From Rhizobium sp. SEMIA4064 (GTDB lineage Bacteria > Pseudomonadota > Alphaproteobacteria > Rhizobiales > Rhizobiaceae), in the NCBI RefSeq assembly GCF_003025035.1, contig NZ_PYJN01000013.1, forward strand, positions 496,001-560,000: DNA of 64,000 bases, in the 5' to 3' direction. The notes beneath the pieces were generated by a model. That model saw nothing but the letters and a program-made list of their open reading frames with translations, had not been told where the DNA came from and did no database searches. The first letter of the stretch is position 1, and every line of letters begins with the position of its first letter. A program made the translations under genes and the position numbers. This document shows, in pieces, positions 30,922 to 40,962 of this stretch.

Positions 30922-32367
30922 ATGGCTGAGAATTACGACGTCATCATCATCGGCTCTGGCCCTGGCGGCTATGTCGCCGCCGTGCGCGCCGGCCAGCTTG
31001 GCCTGAAGACGGCGATCGTCGAACGCGAACACCTCGGTGGCATCTGCCTGAATTGGGGCTGCATTCCGACCAAGGCGCTGCTCCGTTCGGCCGAAATCCT
31101 CGATCATTCCAATCATCTGAAGGATTATGGCCTTGTCCTCGAAGGCAAGGTGACGCCCGATGTGAAGGCGGTCGTCGGCCGTTCGCGCGGCGTTTCCGCG
31201 CGCCTTAACGCAGGCGTGGGCTTCCTGATGAAGAAGAACAAGGTCGACGTGATCTGGGGTGAGGCCAAGATTACCAAGCCAGGCGAAATCGTCGTCGGCA
31301 AATCGACGAAGCCGGTCGTCGAGCCGCAGCATCCGCTGCCGAAGAACGTCAAGGGCGAGGGCACCTACACCGCCAAGCACATTATCGTCGCCACAGGCGC
31401 TCGCCCGCGCGCGCTGCCCGGCATCGAGCCGGACGGCAAGCTGATCTGGACCTATTTCGAGGCCCTGAAGCCGGATTTCCTGCCGAAATCGCTCGTGGTC
31501 ATGGGTTCCGGCGCGATCGGCATCGAATTTGCGAGCTTCTATCGCTCGATGGGTGTCGACGTCACCGTGGTCGAAATCATGCCGACCATCATGCCGGTGG
31601 AAGACGCCGAAGTTTCCGGTATCGCCCGCAAGCAGTTGGAAAAGCGCGGCTTGAAGATATTCACCAAGACGAAGGTCACCAAGGTCGACAAGGGTGCGAA
31701 CAGCATCACCGCGCATATCGAGACCGAAGATGGCAAGGTACAGCAGATCACTGCCGACCGGATGATCTCCGCCGTCGGCGTACAGGGCAACATTGAAAAT
31801 CTGGGTCTGGAAGCGCTCGGCGTGAAGACCGATCGCGGTTGCGTCGTCATCGATGGCTACGGCAAGACCAACGTGCCGGGCATCTATGCGATCGGCGACG
31901 TCGCCGGCCCGCCGATGCTGGCACACAAGGCCGAACATGAAGGCGTGGTCTGCATCGAGAAGATCGCCGGTCTGCCGAACGTGCATCCGACCGACAAGAG
32001 CAAGGTACCGGGCTGCACCTACTGCCAGCCGCAGGTTGCCTCCGTCGGTCTGACGGAAGCAAGGGCAAAGGAACTCGGCCGCGACATCCGCGTCGGCCGC
32101 TTCCCGTTCACGGCCAACGGCAAGGCGATCGCTCTTGGCGAAGACCAGGGCCTGTGCAAGGTCATCTTCGACAAGAAGACCGGCGAGCTGCTCGGCGCGC
32201 ATATGGTCGGCGCTGAAGTCACCGAACTGATCCAGGGTTTCGTTGTCGCCATGAACCTGGAGACGACAGAAGAGGAACTGATGCACACGATCTTCCCGCA
32301 TCCGACCGTTTCGGAAACGATGAAGGAAGCCGTGCTGGACGCCTACGGCCGCGTACTCAACGCTTGA
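30922..32367 (+). CDS. lpdA: Dihydrolipoyl dehydrogenase (E3)
   Basis: LpdA reoxidises dihydrolipoamide of PDH with FAD and NAD. The 481-residue product has the FAD-binding GSGPGGYVAAVRAGQLG, the redox pair Cys42-Cys47 in GICLNWGCIPTK, a second nucleotide fold (VVMGSGAIGIEFASFYRSMG) and the dimer interface with HPHPT-like HTIFPHPTVSETM carrying the active-site His. The ATG at 30922 (MAENYDVIIIGSG) follows GGCAGGAAACAT; the earlier in-frame start at 30802 would translate the repeat element. Linkage to pdh and lipA marks it as the PDH isoform. Confidence 0.96.
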   Translation: MAENYDVIIIGSGPGGYVAAVRAGQLGLKTAIVEREHLGGICLNWGCIPTKALLRSAEILDHSNHLKDYGLVLEGKVTPDVKAVVGRSRGVSARLNAGVGFLMKKNKVDVIWGEAKITKPGEIVVGKSTKPVVEPQHPLPKNVKGEGTYTAKHIIVATGARPRALPGIEPDGKLIWTYFEALKPDFLPKSLVVMGSGAIGIEFASFYRSMGVDVTVVEIMPTIMPVEDAEVSGIARKQLEKRGLKIFTKTKVTKVDKGANSITAHIETEDGKVQQITADRMISAVGVQGNIENLGLEALGVKTDRGCVVIDGYGKTNVPGIYAIGDVAGPPMLAHKAEHEGVVCIEKIAGLPNVHPTDKSKVPGCTYCQPQVASVGLTEARAKELGRDIRVGRFPFTANGKAIALGEDQGLCKVIFDKKTGELLGAHMVGAEVTELIQGFVVAMNLETTEEELMHTIFPHPTVSETMKEAVLDAYGRVLNA

Positions 32368-32422
32368 TAATCTCCTGGCTCGCCCTCTATCCGGAGGGTG
32401 GAAAATTGCAAAGGAAATCATC

Positions 32423-32677
32423 ATGTCTATCAGTACTGAGGCTTGGATCGTCTTTCTGTTGATCGGTTTGGTGGCGGGGTTTCTCGCCAGCCTGGTTGTC
32501 GGCGGCGGGGGCCTGATCAGTTGTTTGTTGAGCGGCGTGATCGGCGCTTTCGTGGGCGGGTTCCTGTTCAATCGGCTGGGAATCTCGCTGGGCATACAAA
32601 ATGCGCTCGTGGTTGAAATCATTCACGCAACGGTGGGCGCAATCATCGTAGTCCTGTTTGCAAGGGCGATAGCGTAG
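32423..32677 (+). CDS. GlsB/YeaQ/YmgE-family small membrane protein
   Basis: The 84-residue protein is two to three glycine-rich membrane helices (LLIGLVAGFLASLVVGGGGLISCLLSGVIGAFVGGFLF as separate short segments), typical of the transglycosylase-associated/YeaQ family linked to stress. A second member begins 13 bp after its stop, and a third is at 55.4 kb. Exact function is unknown. A short hairpin (CCCTC 32383-32387, GAGGG 32394-32398) lies just upstream. Confidence 0.8.
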   Translation: MSISTEAWIVFLLIGLVAGFLASLVVGGGGLISCLLSGVIGAFVGGFLFNRLGISLGIQNALVVEIIHATVGAIIVVLFARAIA

Positions 32678-32690
32678 GGGTAAAGGCGCG

Positions 32691-32939
32691 ATGGAAGGCA
32701 TAGGCTGGCTGGGTCTGATCATCATCGGCGGTCTCGCGGGCTGGCTCGCGGGTAAGCTGATGGAGGTGCGATACGGCATCATCCTCAACATCGTTCTCGG
32801 CATTGCCGGCTCGGTCGTTGCAGCGGGCATTCTGGTGCAACTGCATGTCGGCGTGCCCGGCGGTCGGCTCGGTTATTTCGTCACCGGTTTCATTGGTGCA
32901 TGCATTCTGATATTTCTCGCCAAACTCGTACGGCGATGA
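32691..32939 (+). CDS. GlsB/YeaQ/YmgE-family small membrane protein
   Basis: The 82-residue product has the same architecture: IGWLGLIIIGGLAGWLAGKLM, then ILNIVLGIAGSVVAAGIL and a last helix ending ACILIFLAKLVRR. It is closer to the paralogue at 55.4 kb (shared GGxAGWLA, NIxLGIxGxxVA and FIGACILIF) than to its neighbour. Co-transcribed with the gene before it and probably with lipA, 35 bp downstream. Function beyond a general stress link is unknown. Confidence 0.8.
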   Translation: MEGIGWLGLIIIGGLAGWLAGKLMEVRYGIILNIVLGIAGSVVAAGILVQLHVGVPGGRLGYFVTGFIGACILIFLAKLVRR

Positions 32940-32974
32940 ATAGGCCGCGAGCAAGCGGCGGAAAGTAGACGTTC

Positions 32975-33946
32975 ATGGTCACGATTCTCGACACGATCAA
33001 TCCCGATGCCAAGCGTGTGCGTCATCCGGAGAAGGCGCATCGGCCGGATACGGAAGTCCTGCGCAAGCCGGATTGGATCCGCGTCAAGGCGCCGACATCG
33101 AAGGGCTATGCCGAAACCCGCTCGATCGTGAAGGAGCACAAGCTCGTCACTGTCTGCGAGGAGGCCGGCTGCCCGAACATCGGCGAGTGCTGGGACAAGA
33201 AGCACGCCACCTTCATGATCATGGGTGAGATCTGTACCCGCGCCTGTGCCTTCTGCAACGTCTCGACTGGTAAGCCGAATGCGCTCGATATGGCCGAGCC
33301 GGAAAACGTCGCCAAGGCCGTCAAGGAGATGGGCCTCAGCCACGTCGTCATCACGTCCGTCGATCGCGACGATCTCGAAGACGGCGGCGCCGAGCATTTC
33401 GAAAAGGTGATCTGGGCGATCCGCGCCGCCTCGCCGACAACGACGATCGAAATCCTGACGCCGGACTTCCTGAAGAAGCCGGGCGCCCTGGAGCGCGTCG
33501 TCGCCGCCAAGCCGGACGTCTTCAATCACAATCTGGAAACCGTCGCCGGCAACTATCTGACCGTGCGTCCCGGTGCCCGCTACTTCCACTCGATCCGTCT
33601 GCTGCAGCGGGTCAAGGAGCTCGATCCGACCATGTTCACCAAGTCCGGCATCATGGTCGGCCTCGGCGAAGCGCGCAATGAAGTGCTGCAGCTCATGGAC
33701 GACCTCAGGACAGCCGACGTCGACTTCCTGACCATCGGCCAGTACCTGCAGCCGACCCGCAAGCATCATCAGGTTATGAGCTTCGTCACCCCGGACGAAT
33801 TCAAGTCCTATGAGACGGTTGCCTACACCAAGGGCTTCCTGATGGTCGCCTCCAGCCCGCTCACTCGCTCTTCGCATCACGCCGGCGATGATTTTGCCCG
33901 GCTGCGGGCCGCCCGCGAGAAGAAGGTTCTGCTGGCCGCAGAGTAA
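32975..33946 (+). CDS. lipA: Lipoyl synthase
   Basis: LipA inserts two sulfur atoms into octanoyl-lysine of lipoyl domains. The 323-residue radical SAM enzyme has the auxiliary-cluster cysteines Cys61, Cys66 and Cys72 ([12 protein letters not shown]), the SAM cluster CxxxCxxC at Cys87, Cys91 and Cys94 (CTRACAFC), and the [11 protein letters not shown]-terminus that ligates the auxiliary cluster with serine. The substrates are the lipoyl domains of PdhB and PdhC encoded upstream. An intrinsic terminator ends the pdh-lip stretch. Confidence 0.97.
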   Translation: MVTILDTINPDAKRVRHPEKAHRPDTEVLRKPDWIRVKAPTSKGYAETRSIVKEHKLVTVCEEAGCPNIGECWDKKHATFMIMGEICTRACAFCNVSTGKPNALDMAEPENVAKAVKEMGLSHVVITSVDRDDLEDGGAEHFEKVIWAIRAASPTTTIEILTPDFLKKPGALERVVAAKPDVFNHNLETVAGNYLTVRPGARYFHSIRLLQRVKELDPTMFTKSGIMVGLGEARNEVLQLMDDLRTADVDFLTIGQYLQPTRKHHQVMSFVTPDEFKSYETVAYTKGFLMVASSPLTRSSHHAGDDFARLRAAREKKVLLAAE

Positions 33947-33972
33947 AATTCCAATCTCTTGCCTTTTGAACG

Positions 33973-33999
33973 AACCGCGGCGATTGTGCCGCGGTTTTT
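33973..33999 (+). terminator. Intrinsic terminator of lipA
   Basis: AACCGCGGC (33973-33981) and GCCGCGGTT (33988-33996) form a perfect 9-bp stem with a 6-nt loop, followed by five T residues. Confidence 0.92.
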
Positions 34000-34072
34000 G
34001 TTTCTACCGTCATCAGATCATCATCGCGCGAAACTTCATAAAGCTGCATCTTACTCGTTGTGAGGTTGAAAT

Positions 34073-34639
34073 ATGAGGGAATTGAGCAGCATAGCCGAAG
34101 GAGTTGCCCATCTTAGGGGCGTCGATCGCATCCTCATCATGGGGTGCTCCGGCGGAGGCAAATCAACGCTGGCCCAGAAAATTGTCGCTCGCCTGGACCT
34201 GCCTTACATCTCGATGGATCGCGAGTTTTTCTGGCTGCCGGGCTGGGTAAAGAGAGACAAGGCCGAGGAACGTGCTCTAATCGCGGCCAAAGTAGCCGAG
34301 GATCGGTGGCTGATCGATGGAACAGGGCCATCAAGCTTTGATCTGAGGTTACCACGCACAGAGCTTGTCCTTTGGGTACGCATGCCGCGCTGGGTATGCG
34401 TATGGGGAGCTCTATCGAGAGCGCTGCGATGGCAGGGGCGGTCGCGCCCCGATATGGCGCCGGGTTGTCCCGAGCGCATCGATTGGGAATTCCTGCGTTA
34501 CATCTGGGATTGGGAGCGCAAGTTTGCTCCTAAAGTGCTTGCCGGCCTCGCTCAACACGGCCCGGATGTGCCTGTTCTGCAGCTAAAATCCCGCGGCGAA
34601 ATGCGCAGGCTTCTTGATCTTCTGAGCCGTCCTGCTTAA
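34073..34639 (+). CDS. P-loop NTPase, adenylate kinase/FlaR-like
   Basis: The 188-residue protein has a Walker A loop GCSGGGKST at residues 24-32, then LDLPYISMDREFFWLPGW, resembling the adenylate kinase-like group annotated as topology modulation (FlaR-like) proteins, with a second region EDRWLIDGTGPSSFDLRLPRTELVLWV. The substrate is unknown, probably a nucleotide or small metabolite. The start follows a weak GAGGTTGAAAT site. It is separated from lipA by a terminator and from the next gene by no spacer, so the two may be co-transcribed. Confidence 0.7.
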   Translation: MRELSSIAEGVAHLRGVDRILIMGCSGGGKSTLAQKIVARLDLPYISMDREFFWLPGWVKRDKAEERALIAAKVAEDRWLIDGTGPSSFDLRLPRTELVLWVRMPRWVCVWGALSRALRWQGRSRPDMAPGCPERIDWEFLRYIWDWERKFAPKVLAGLAQHGPDVPVLQLKSRGEMRRLLDLLSRPA

Positions 34640-34648
34640 TTGCCGCTC

Positions 34649-35095
34649 ATGCCTCAGTTTGAAACCCACCGCCCTGTTCCGCATTCGCCTGATCAGATGT
34701 TCGATCTCGTTGCCGATGTCGAGCGCTATCCGGAATTCCTGCCGCTTTGCGAGGCGCTGGTTGTCCGCAACCGCAAGGAGCGCGACGGCAAGATATTGTT
34801 GGTCGCCGACATGACTGTCGGCTACAAAGCGATCCGCGAGACCTTTACGACACAGGTACTGCTCAACAAGGCGGAACGGGCGATCGATGTGAAGTATATC
34901 GACGGGCCGTTCAAATATCTCGACAACCGCTGGCGCTTCACGCCGTCGGAAAACGGCGGATGCAGCATTGATTTCTTCATCGACTACGAATTCAAGAGTC
35001 GCATCCTTGGCGCCCTGATGGGATCGATGTTCGATCGCGCTTTCCGTATGTTCACGGATGCCTTCGAGACACGCGCGAAGAAGATCTACGCCTGA
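34649..35095 (+). CDS. RatA/COQ10-family START-domain protein
   Basis: The 148-residue protein has the start typical of the family (MPQFETHRPVPHSPDQMFDLVADVERYPEFLPLC) and a C-terminal amphipathic helix (MFDRAFRMFTDAFETRAKKI). COQ10-like members bind ubiquinone or its precursors; enterobacterial RatA is described as a ribosome-association toxin. In alphaproteobacteria a quinone-related role is the more plausible; a hydroxylase of the UbiH family is encoded at 58.9 kb. The ATG at 34649 is preferred to the in-frame TTG at 34640, which abuts the upstream stop. Confidence 0.8.
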   Translation: MPQFETHRPVPHSPDQMFDLVADVERYPEFLPLCEALVVRNRKERDGKILLVADMTVGYKAIRETFTTQVLLNKAERAIDVKYIDGPFKYLDNRWRFTPSENGGCSIDFFIDYEFKSRILGALMGSMFDRAFRMFTDAFETRAKKIYA

Positions 35096-35110
35096 AGCGG
35101 GGGCGCGGTG

Positions 35111-35608
35111 CTACTTGCCAAGAGTGATGAGCATTTCCAATGCGGTCTTTAAGGTGGCGAGCCGAACCTTGTCGCGGCCGATATCGCCATAGCGCATTTC
35201 ATGATGGATGAGGCCGCCCGTGCGTGCCTTGGCGGCGAGGTGAACGAGGCCGACCGGTTTGTCCGCAGAGCCGCCGCTCGGTCCGGCGACGCCGGTCACG
35301 GCAACGGCAAGATCGGCGCGCGAGCGGAAAAGGGCGCCATGAACCATCTGCAGTGCCGTCTCTTTGGAAACGGCACCGAACTGCGCCAGGGTCTGCTCTT
35401 GCACGCCAAGCATGTCCATCTTCGCCGTATTCGTATAGGTGACGAAGCCGCGGTCAACGACTGCCGATGAGCCGGGAATTTCCGTCAAGGCACCCGCGAT
35501 CAGCCCGCCGGTGCAGGATTCCGCCGTGGCGACCATCCAGCCCTTGGCCGCGAAATCTGTGATGATGCCCTGGGCGAGCGCCAGAATATCGTCGGGAAAA
35601 TGGGTCAT
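35111..35608 (-). CDS. cinA: CinA C-terminal family protein, nicotinamide-nucleotide amidase-like
   Basis: The 165-residue product covers only the CinA C-terminal domain (PncC), which deamidates NMN to nicotinate mononucleotide in pyridine nucleotide recycling. It shows [23 protein letters not shown], a tyrosine block [17 protein letters not shown] and [22 protein letters not shown]. The N-terminal ADP-ribose pyrophosphatase domain of full CinA is missing, as in E. coli YgaD-type proteins. Its start overlaps the ispDF stop by four bases, so it is the second gene of that operon. Confidence 0.87.
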   Translation of the reverse strand: MTHFPDDILALAQGIITDFAAKGWMVATAESCTGGLIAGALTEIPGSSAVVDRGFVTYTNTAKMDMLGVQEQTLAQFGAVSKETALQMVHGALFRSRADLAVAVTGVAGPSGGSADKPVGLVHLAAKARTGGLIHHEMRYGDIGRDKVRLATLKTALEMLITLGK

Positions 35609-36825
35609 GCCTTTCCTCCCCGATAAACCACCGTCGCCGTAGCAATGGCCGCAATGCCCTCGCGGCGCCCGACGAAGCCGATCTTCTCGTTCGTGGTCGC
35701 CTTCACCGAGCAGCGTTCAAGGCTGATTCCCAGGAATTCCGAGAGTTTGGCGCGCATCGCTTCGCGGTGCGGCCCGACCTTCGGCGCCTCGGCGATCAGC
35801 GAGACATCGGCATTCATGATCGTACCGCCGTGCTCGCGGACGATCTTTGCCGCATGTTCGATGAAGATGCGGGAAGGGGCGCCTTTCCATTGCGGATCGG
35901 AGGGCGGAAAGTGATCGCCTATATCGCCGGCGCCGCAGGTGGCGAGCAAGGCGTCGGTCAGCGCATGCAGCGCGACATCGGCGTCGGAATGACCCTTCAG
36001 TTTTTGATCATGCGGGATGAAGACGCCGCAGAGCATGACGCCGTCGCCCGGCTCGAGTTGGTGGACATCGTAGCCGTTGCCAGTGCGCACATCCGGCAGC
36101 AGATCGGCGGAGAGCTTTTCATCGGCCATGGCGATATCCCTTTTGATTGTCAGTTTGACATTGTCGGCGCTGCCGGCAACGAGCGTTACCGGCAGATCGC
36201 TCCATTCGGCGATCGCCGCATCGTCGGTGAAATCCGTCCTGTTTTCGGCTGCAGCCTTTTGATGCGCCGCCAGAATATCGGCGAAACGGAAGGATTGCGG
36301 CGTCTGCGCGGCGTAAAGGCCCGAGCGCGGCACGGTTTCGGTCACCAACCCAGCCGCATCGCCTCGTTTCAACGTATCCGTCACCGGCATGGCGGGTAGC
36401 ACGGCGGGTGCGCCTTTGGCCAGCGCCGCGGCAACGCGATCGAGCAGATCATGGTCAAAGAAAGGACGCACGGCGTCGTGGATCATAACATGCGTAACGC
36501 CGGCATTTTCCAACTGCCTAAGCCCGGCAAGCACCGATTGCTGACGGGAGGCGCCACCGAAAGCAATCTCGACCTCTGGCGAATCGGCAACCTGTTGCAG
36601 CGCGGTTTGCAGCAATGTCTCGTCGTCGCGATGGATGACGATCACAATCTTCTGCGCCTGTGACCATGTCACGAATTTTTCAAGCGTATGCGCAATAACC
36701 GACCGGCCGCCGATCAGGCGGTACTGCTTCGGGCCTTCCTCGGGCGATCCCGCCCGCTCGCCGCGTCCGGCAGCAACGATCACGATTCCGATCGACATCG
36801 GTTGCATTGAGTGCATTTGCGTCAT
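35605..36825 (-). CDS. ispDF: Bifunctional MEP-pathway enzyme IspD/IspF
   Basis: IspD makes CDP-methylerythritol and IspF makes the cyclic diphosphate; IspE comes between them, so the fusion couples non-consecutive steps. The 406-residue protein has the IspD part (about 5-240; [35 protein letters not shown]) and the IspF part (about 250-406; [12 protein letters not shown] with metal-binding residues, [18 protein letters not shown]). The fusion is known in alphaproteobacteria. I chose ATG 36825, preceded by a G-rich run; ATG codons at 36816, 36807 and 36798 are also possible. cinA overlaps downstream. Confidence 0.94.
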   Translation of the reverse strand: MTQMHSMQPMSIGIVIVAAGRGERAGSPEEGPKQYRLIGGRSVIAHTLEKFVTWSQAQKIVIVIHRDDETLLQTALQQVADSPEVEIAFGGASRQQSVLAGLRQLENAGVTHVMIHDAVRPFFDHDLLDRVAAALAKGAPAVLPAMPVTDTLKRGDAAGLVTETVPRSGLYAAQTPQSFRFADILAAHQKAAAENRTDFTDDAAIAEWSDLPVTLVAGSADNVKLTIKRDIAMADEKLSADLLPDVRTGNGYDVHQLEPGDGVMLCGVFIPHDQKLKGHSDADVALHALTDALLATCGAGDIGDHFPPSDPQWKGAPSRIFIEHAAKIVREHGGTIMNADVSLIAEAPKVGPHREAMRAKLSEFLGISLERCSVKATTNEKIGFVGRREGIAAIATATVVYRGGKA

Positions 36826-37045
36826 AAACCCCCAGGGATGAAAGGCTTTCGCTCCAACATGAGCTCCAAAAGTGTAAAGCGGTTTTTGGACAGCATCATG
36901 CCAAGCAGATCGCCAAAGCGGGATCTCGCTCCAGCAGGGTCTATCGCCTCGAATGGGTATTTTCCAGCATTCGCCCGAAAAATATCGGCATTCTCCGAAA
37001 CCCCTTGGCAAGCTTCATAAGACTGTCTAAAAATAGTGCAGATAT

Positions 37046-38074
37046 ATGGTGTGCCTGAAAGATAATCATTTGTTTCCGTCCGAGCTTGCAGCCCCATTTT
37101 CCATCGGCCCCGTGCCCATCCGCAATCGCGTGATCCTCGCGCCGATGTCGGGTGTGACCGATTTGCCTTTTCGTCAGCTCGCTTTGCGCTATGGGGCTGG
37201 CCTCGTCGTGACCGAAATGGTCGCCAGCCGCGAGCTGGTGCAGGATACGGCTGAATCCTGGGCTCGCCTGAGAAGCGCCGGGCTGAAGCCACATATGGTG
37301 CAACTGGCAGGTCGCGAGGCGCATTGGATGGCCGAGGCGGCGAAGATCGCCGCTGACAATGGCGCCGACATCATCGACATCAATATGGGTTGCCCGGCCA
37401 AGAAGGTCATCGGCGGCTATTCCGGTTCGGCGCTGATGCGCGATCCGGATCATGCGCTGAGCCTGATCGAGGCGACGGTCAAGGCTGTCGATGTCCCGGT
37501 AACGCTAAAGATGCGGCTCGGCTGGGACGAAAATTCCATGAACGCGCCGCACATCGCCCGCCGCGCCGAGGAAGCCGGGATTCGGCTCGTCACCATTCAT
37601 GGCCGCACGCGCATGCAGTTTTATGAGGGCAGGGCAGATTGGGATGCCATCCGCGCCGTGCGCGATGTCGTCTCCATTCCGCTGGTCGCCAATGGCGATG
37701 TTGACACACCGGAGGATGCTCGCGAGATCCTTCGCCGCTCCGGCGCCGATGCCGTCATGGTCGGTCGCGGCTGCCAGGGGCGGCCTTGGCACGCGGGCGT
37801 GCTTGCGGGACACCGCCATCCGGACCGCAGCGAGATCGCCGATATCGCCCTTGAGCACTATCAGATGATGCTCGCGTTCTATGGCGAAGCCGTTGGCATT
37901 CGTCATGCCCGCAAACATCTCGGCTGGTATCTGGACCGTTACGCTCCCACCATAACGGGCGCTGAAAAGGCAGGAATCATGACTTCGAAAGACAGCCGGG
38001 AGGTGGCGGCATTGTTCTATGCGGCGCTGCAGGACGGCTCCGATCTCGCCCAATGCGCCCAGGAGGCTGCATGA
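37046..38074 (+). CDS. dusB: tRNA-dihydrouridine synthase (NifR3/DusB type)
   Basis: The flavin enzyme reduces uridine in tRNA D-loops. The 342-residue protein has [29 protein letters not shown], the NMGCPAKKV motif with the catalytic Cys, [14 protein letters not shown] ([11 protein letters not shown]) and the phosphate-binding [12 protein letters not shown]. It heads the dusB-ntrB-ntrC operon known as nifR3-ntrB-ntrC in rhizobia, overlapping ntrB by four bases. The ATG at 37046 has a weak ribosome site, so a slightly later start cannot be excluded. Confidence 0.94.
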   Translation: MVCLKDNHLFPSELAAPFSIGPVPIRNRVILAPMSGVTDLPFRQLALRYGAGLVVTEMVASRELVQDTAESWARLRSAGLKPHMVQLAGREAHWMAEAAKIAADNGADIIDINMGCPAKKVIGGYSGSALMRDPDHALSLIEATVKAVDVPVTLKMRLGWDENSMNAPHIARRAEEAGIRLVTIHGRTRMQFYEGRADWDAIRAVRDVVSIPLVANGDVDTPEDAREILRRSGADAVMVGRGCQGRPWHAGVLAGHRHPDRSEIADIALEHYQMMLAFYGEAVGIRHARKHLGWYLDRYAPTITGAEKAGIMTSKDSREVAALFYAALQDGSDLAQCAQEAA

Positions 38075-39224
38075 GTTCCAAATCCAATTCCGGAGCCTCG
38101 GATCACACGGGCAGCGCCGTGGCCATGGCCGTTCTCAACGCGATCCAAAACCCGGTCGTCATGGTCAATGAGGCCGGCCTGATCGCCTTTGCCAATTGGG
38201 AGGCCGAAGCCTTCTTCGGCGCCAGCGCCTCGCATCTGTCGCGCTATGAGATTTCCACCTTCATTCCTTTCGGCAGCCCGCTGCTGGCGCTGATCGACCA
38301 GGTGCGCGAACGCCGCGGCCCGGTCAATGAATACCGTGTCGATCTCAGCTCGCCGCGCCTCGGCCAGGACAAGCTGGTGGACATCTATGTCGCGCCTGTT
38401 TCGAGCGAACCCGGCTCCGTGGTGATCGTGTTCCAGGAACGGTCCATGGCCGACAAGATCGACCGGCAATTGACGCATCGTGCTGCCGCCCGTTCGGTGA
38501 CCGGTCTTGCCTCGATGCTAGCGCATGAGATCAAGAACCCGCTCTCCGGCATCCGCGGTGCCGCCCAATTGCTCGAACAATCGGTAGGGGATGACGACCG
38601 CGGGCTAACTCGCCTCATTTGCGAGGAGACCGATCGGATCGTTTCGCTGGTCGATCGCATGGAGGTCTTTTCCGACGAACGTCCGATCGACCGCGTGCCG
38701 GTCAACATCCATTCCGTTCTCGATCATGTGAAGGCGGTGGCAAAAGCCGGTTTTGCGCGCAACATCAAGGTCACCGAGAACTATGACCCATCCTTGCCGG
38801 CGGTCTATGCCAATAGAGACCAGCTCGTGCAGGTCTTCCTCAATCTGGTGAAGAATGCTGCCGAAGCCGTTGGCGACCGGGCGGATGGCGAGATCGTACT
38901 GACGACGGCCTATCGTCCGGGTATCCGCCTTTCGGTCGCCGGCACGCGTGAGAAGATCTCGCTGCCGCTGGAATTCTGCGTGATCGACAATGGCCCTGGC
39001 GTGCCCGCCGATCTCCTGCCGCATCTCTTCGATCCGTTCATCACGACGAAGACCAATGGCACCGGCCTTGGTCTCGCGCTGGTCGCCAAGCTCATCGGCG
39101 ATCATGGTGGGATCGTCGAATGTGACAGCCAGAATCACCGCACCACTTTCCGCGTTCTGATGCCGGCCTCCAAAGGCATCACGCTTGAAGACGCTCCTCT
39201 TCCGAACTCCACAGGGACTACTCG

Positions 39225-39228
<4 letters not shown>
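38071..39228 (+). CDS. ntrB: Nitrogen regulation sensor kinase NtrB
   Basis: NtrB (GlnL) phosphorylates NtrC when PII signals nitrogen shortage. The 385-residue soluble protein has an N-terminal PAS domain (about 16-130), the phosphoacceptor His152 in [11 protein letters not shown], and the HATPase domain with [16 protein letters not shown] (N box), DNGPGVP (G1) and [16 protein letters not shown] (F and G2). The gene overlaps dusB and ntrC by four bases at each end, an arrangement for tight co-expression. Confidence 0.96.
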
Positions 39229-40676
<1,448 letters not shown>

Positions 40677-40688
40677 CAATGTGATTGG

Positions 40689-40831
40689 ATGCGTTGCATT
40701 TTCGCCACAATGCGTTGCTTAAAGGTCACGCAGCCGGTTCACAGTTTTTGCGGTGGCGATTCGTCGAGTGTGTTCCTGTGCAAGGGGAAATTGTTTATTA
40801 GTTTCAGCTCATTATTCGAATGATTTGAAAC
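40689..40831 (+). promoter_or_regulatory. ntrY upstream region: direct repeat and long palindrome
   Basis: ATGCGTTGC occurs at 40689-40697 and 40710-40718, with a 21-bp period. GTTTCA (40801-40806) with TGAAAC (40826-40831) and TCATT (40809-40813) with AATGA (40819-40823) form a two-part palindrome. The 286-bp ntrC-ntrY gap therefore has two candidate regulator sites, which suits a separate ntrYX promoter. Confidence 0.4.
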
Positions 40832-40962
40832 GGAGGTTTCGCATCAGATACGAAGCCGAATGACGGTTCCTCCTTTGCCTGTCGCTCTTGCCGCCGCCAA
40901 AGCAGTGCGATTGCAATTTTGGCCAGGGCGCCGACCGCCGCCCGCGCCCGGAGACGATGGGA

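Noticed and set aside
30814..32622. A 602-codon minus-strand open frame opposite lpdA
   Set aside because: LpdA has its catalytic Cys pair and FAD motif on the plus strand; the opposite frame resembles nothing.
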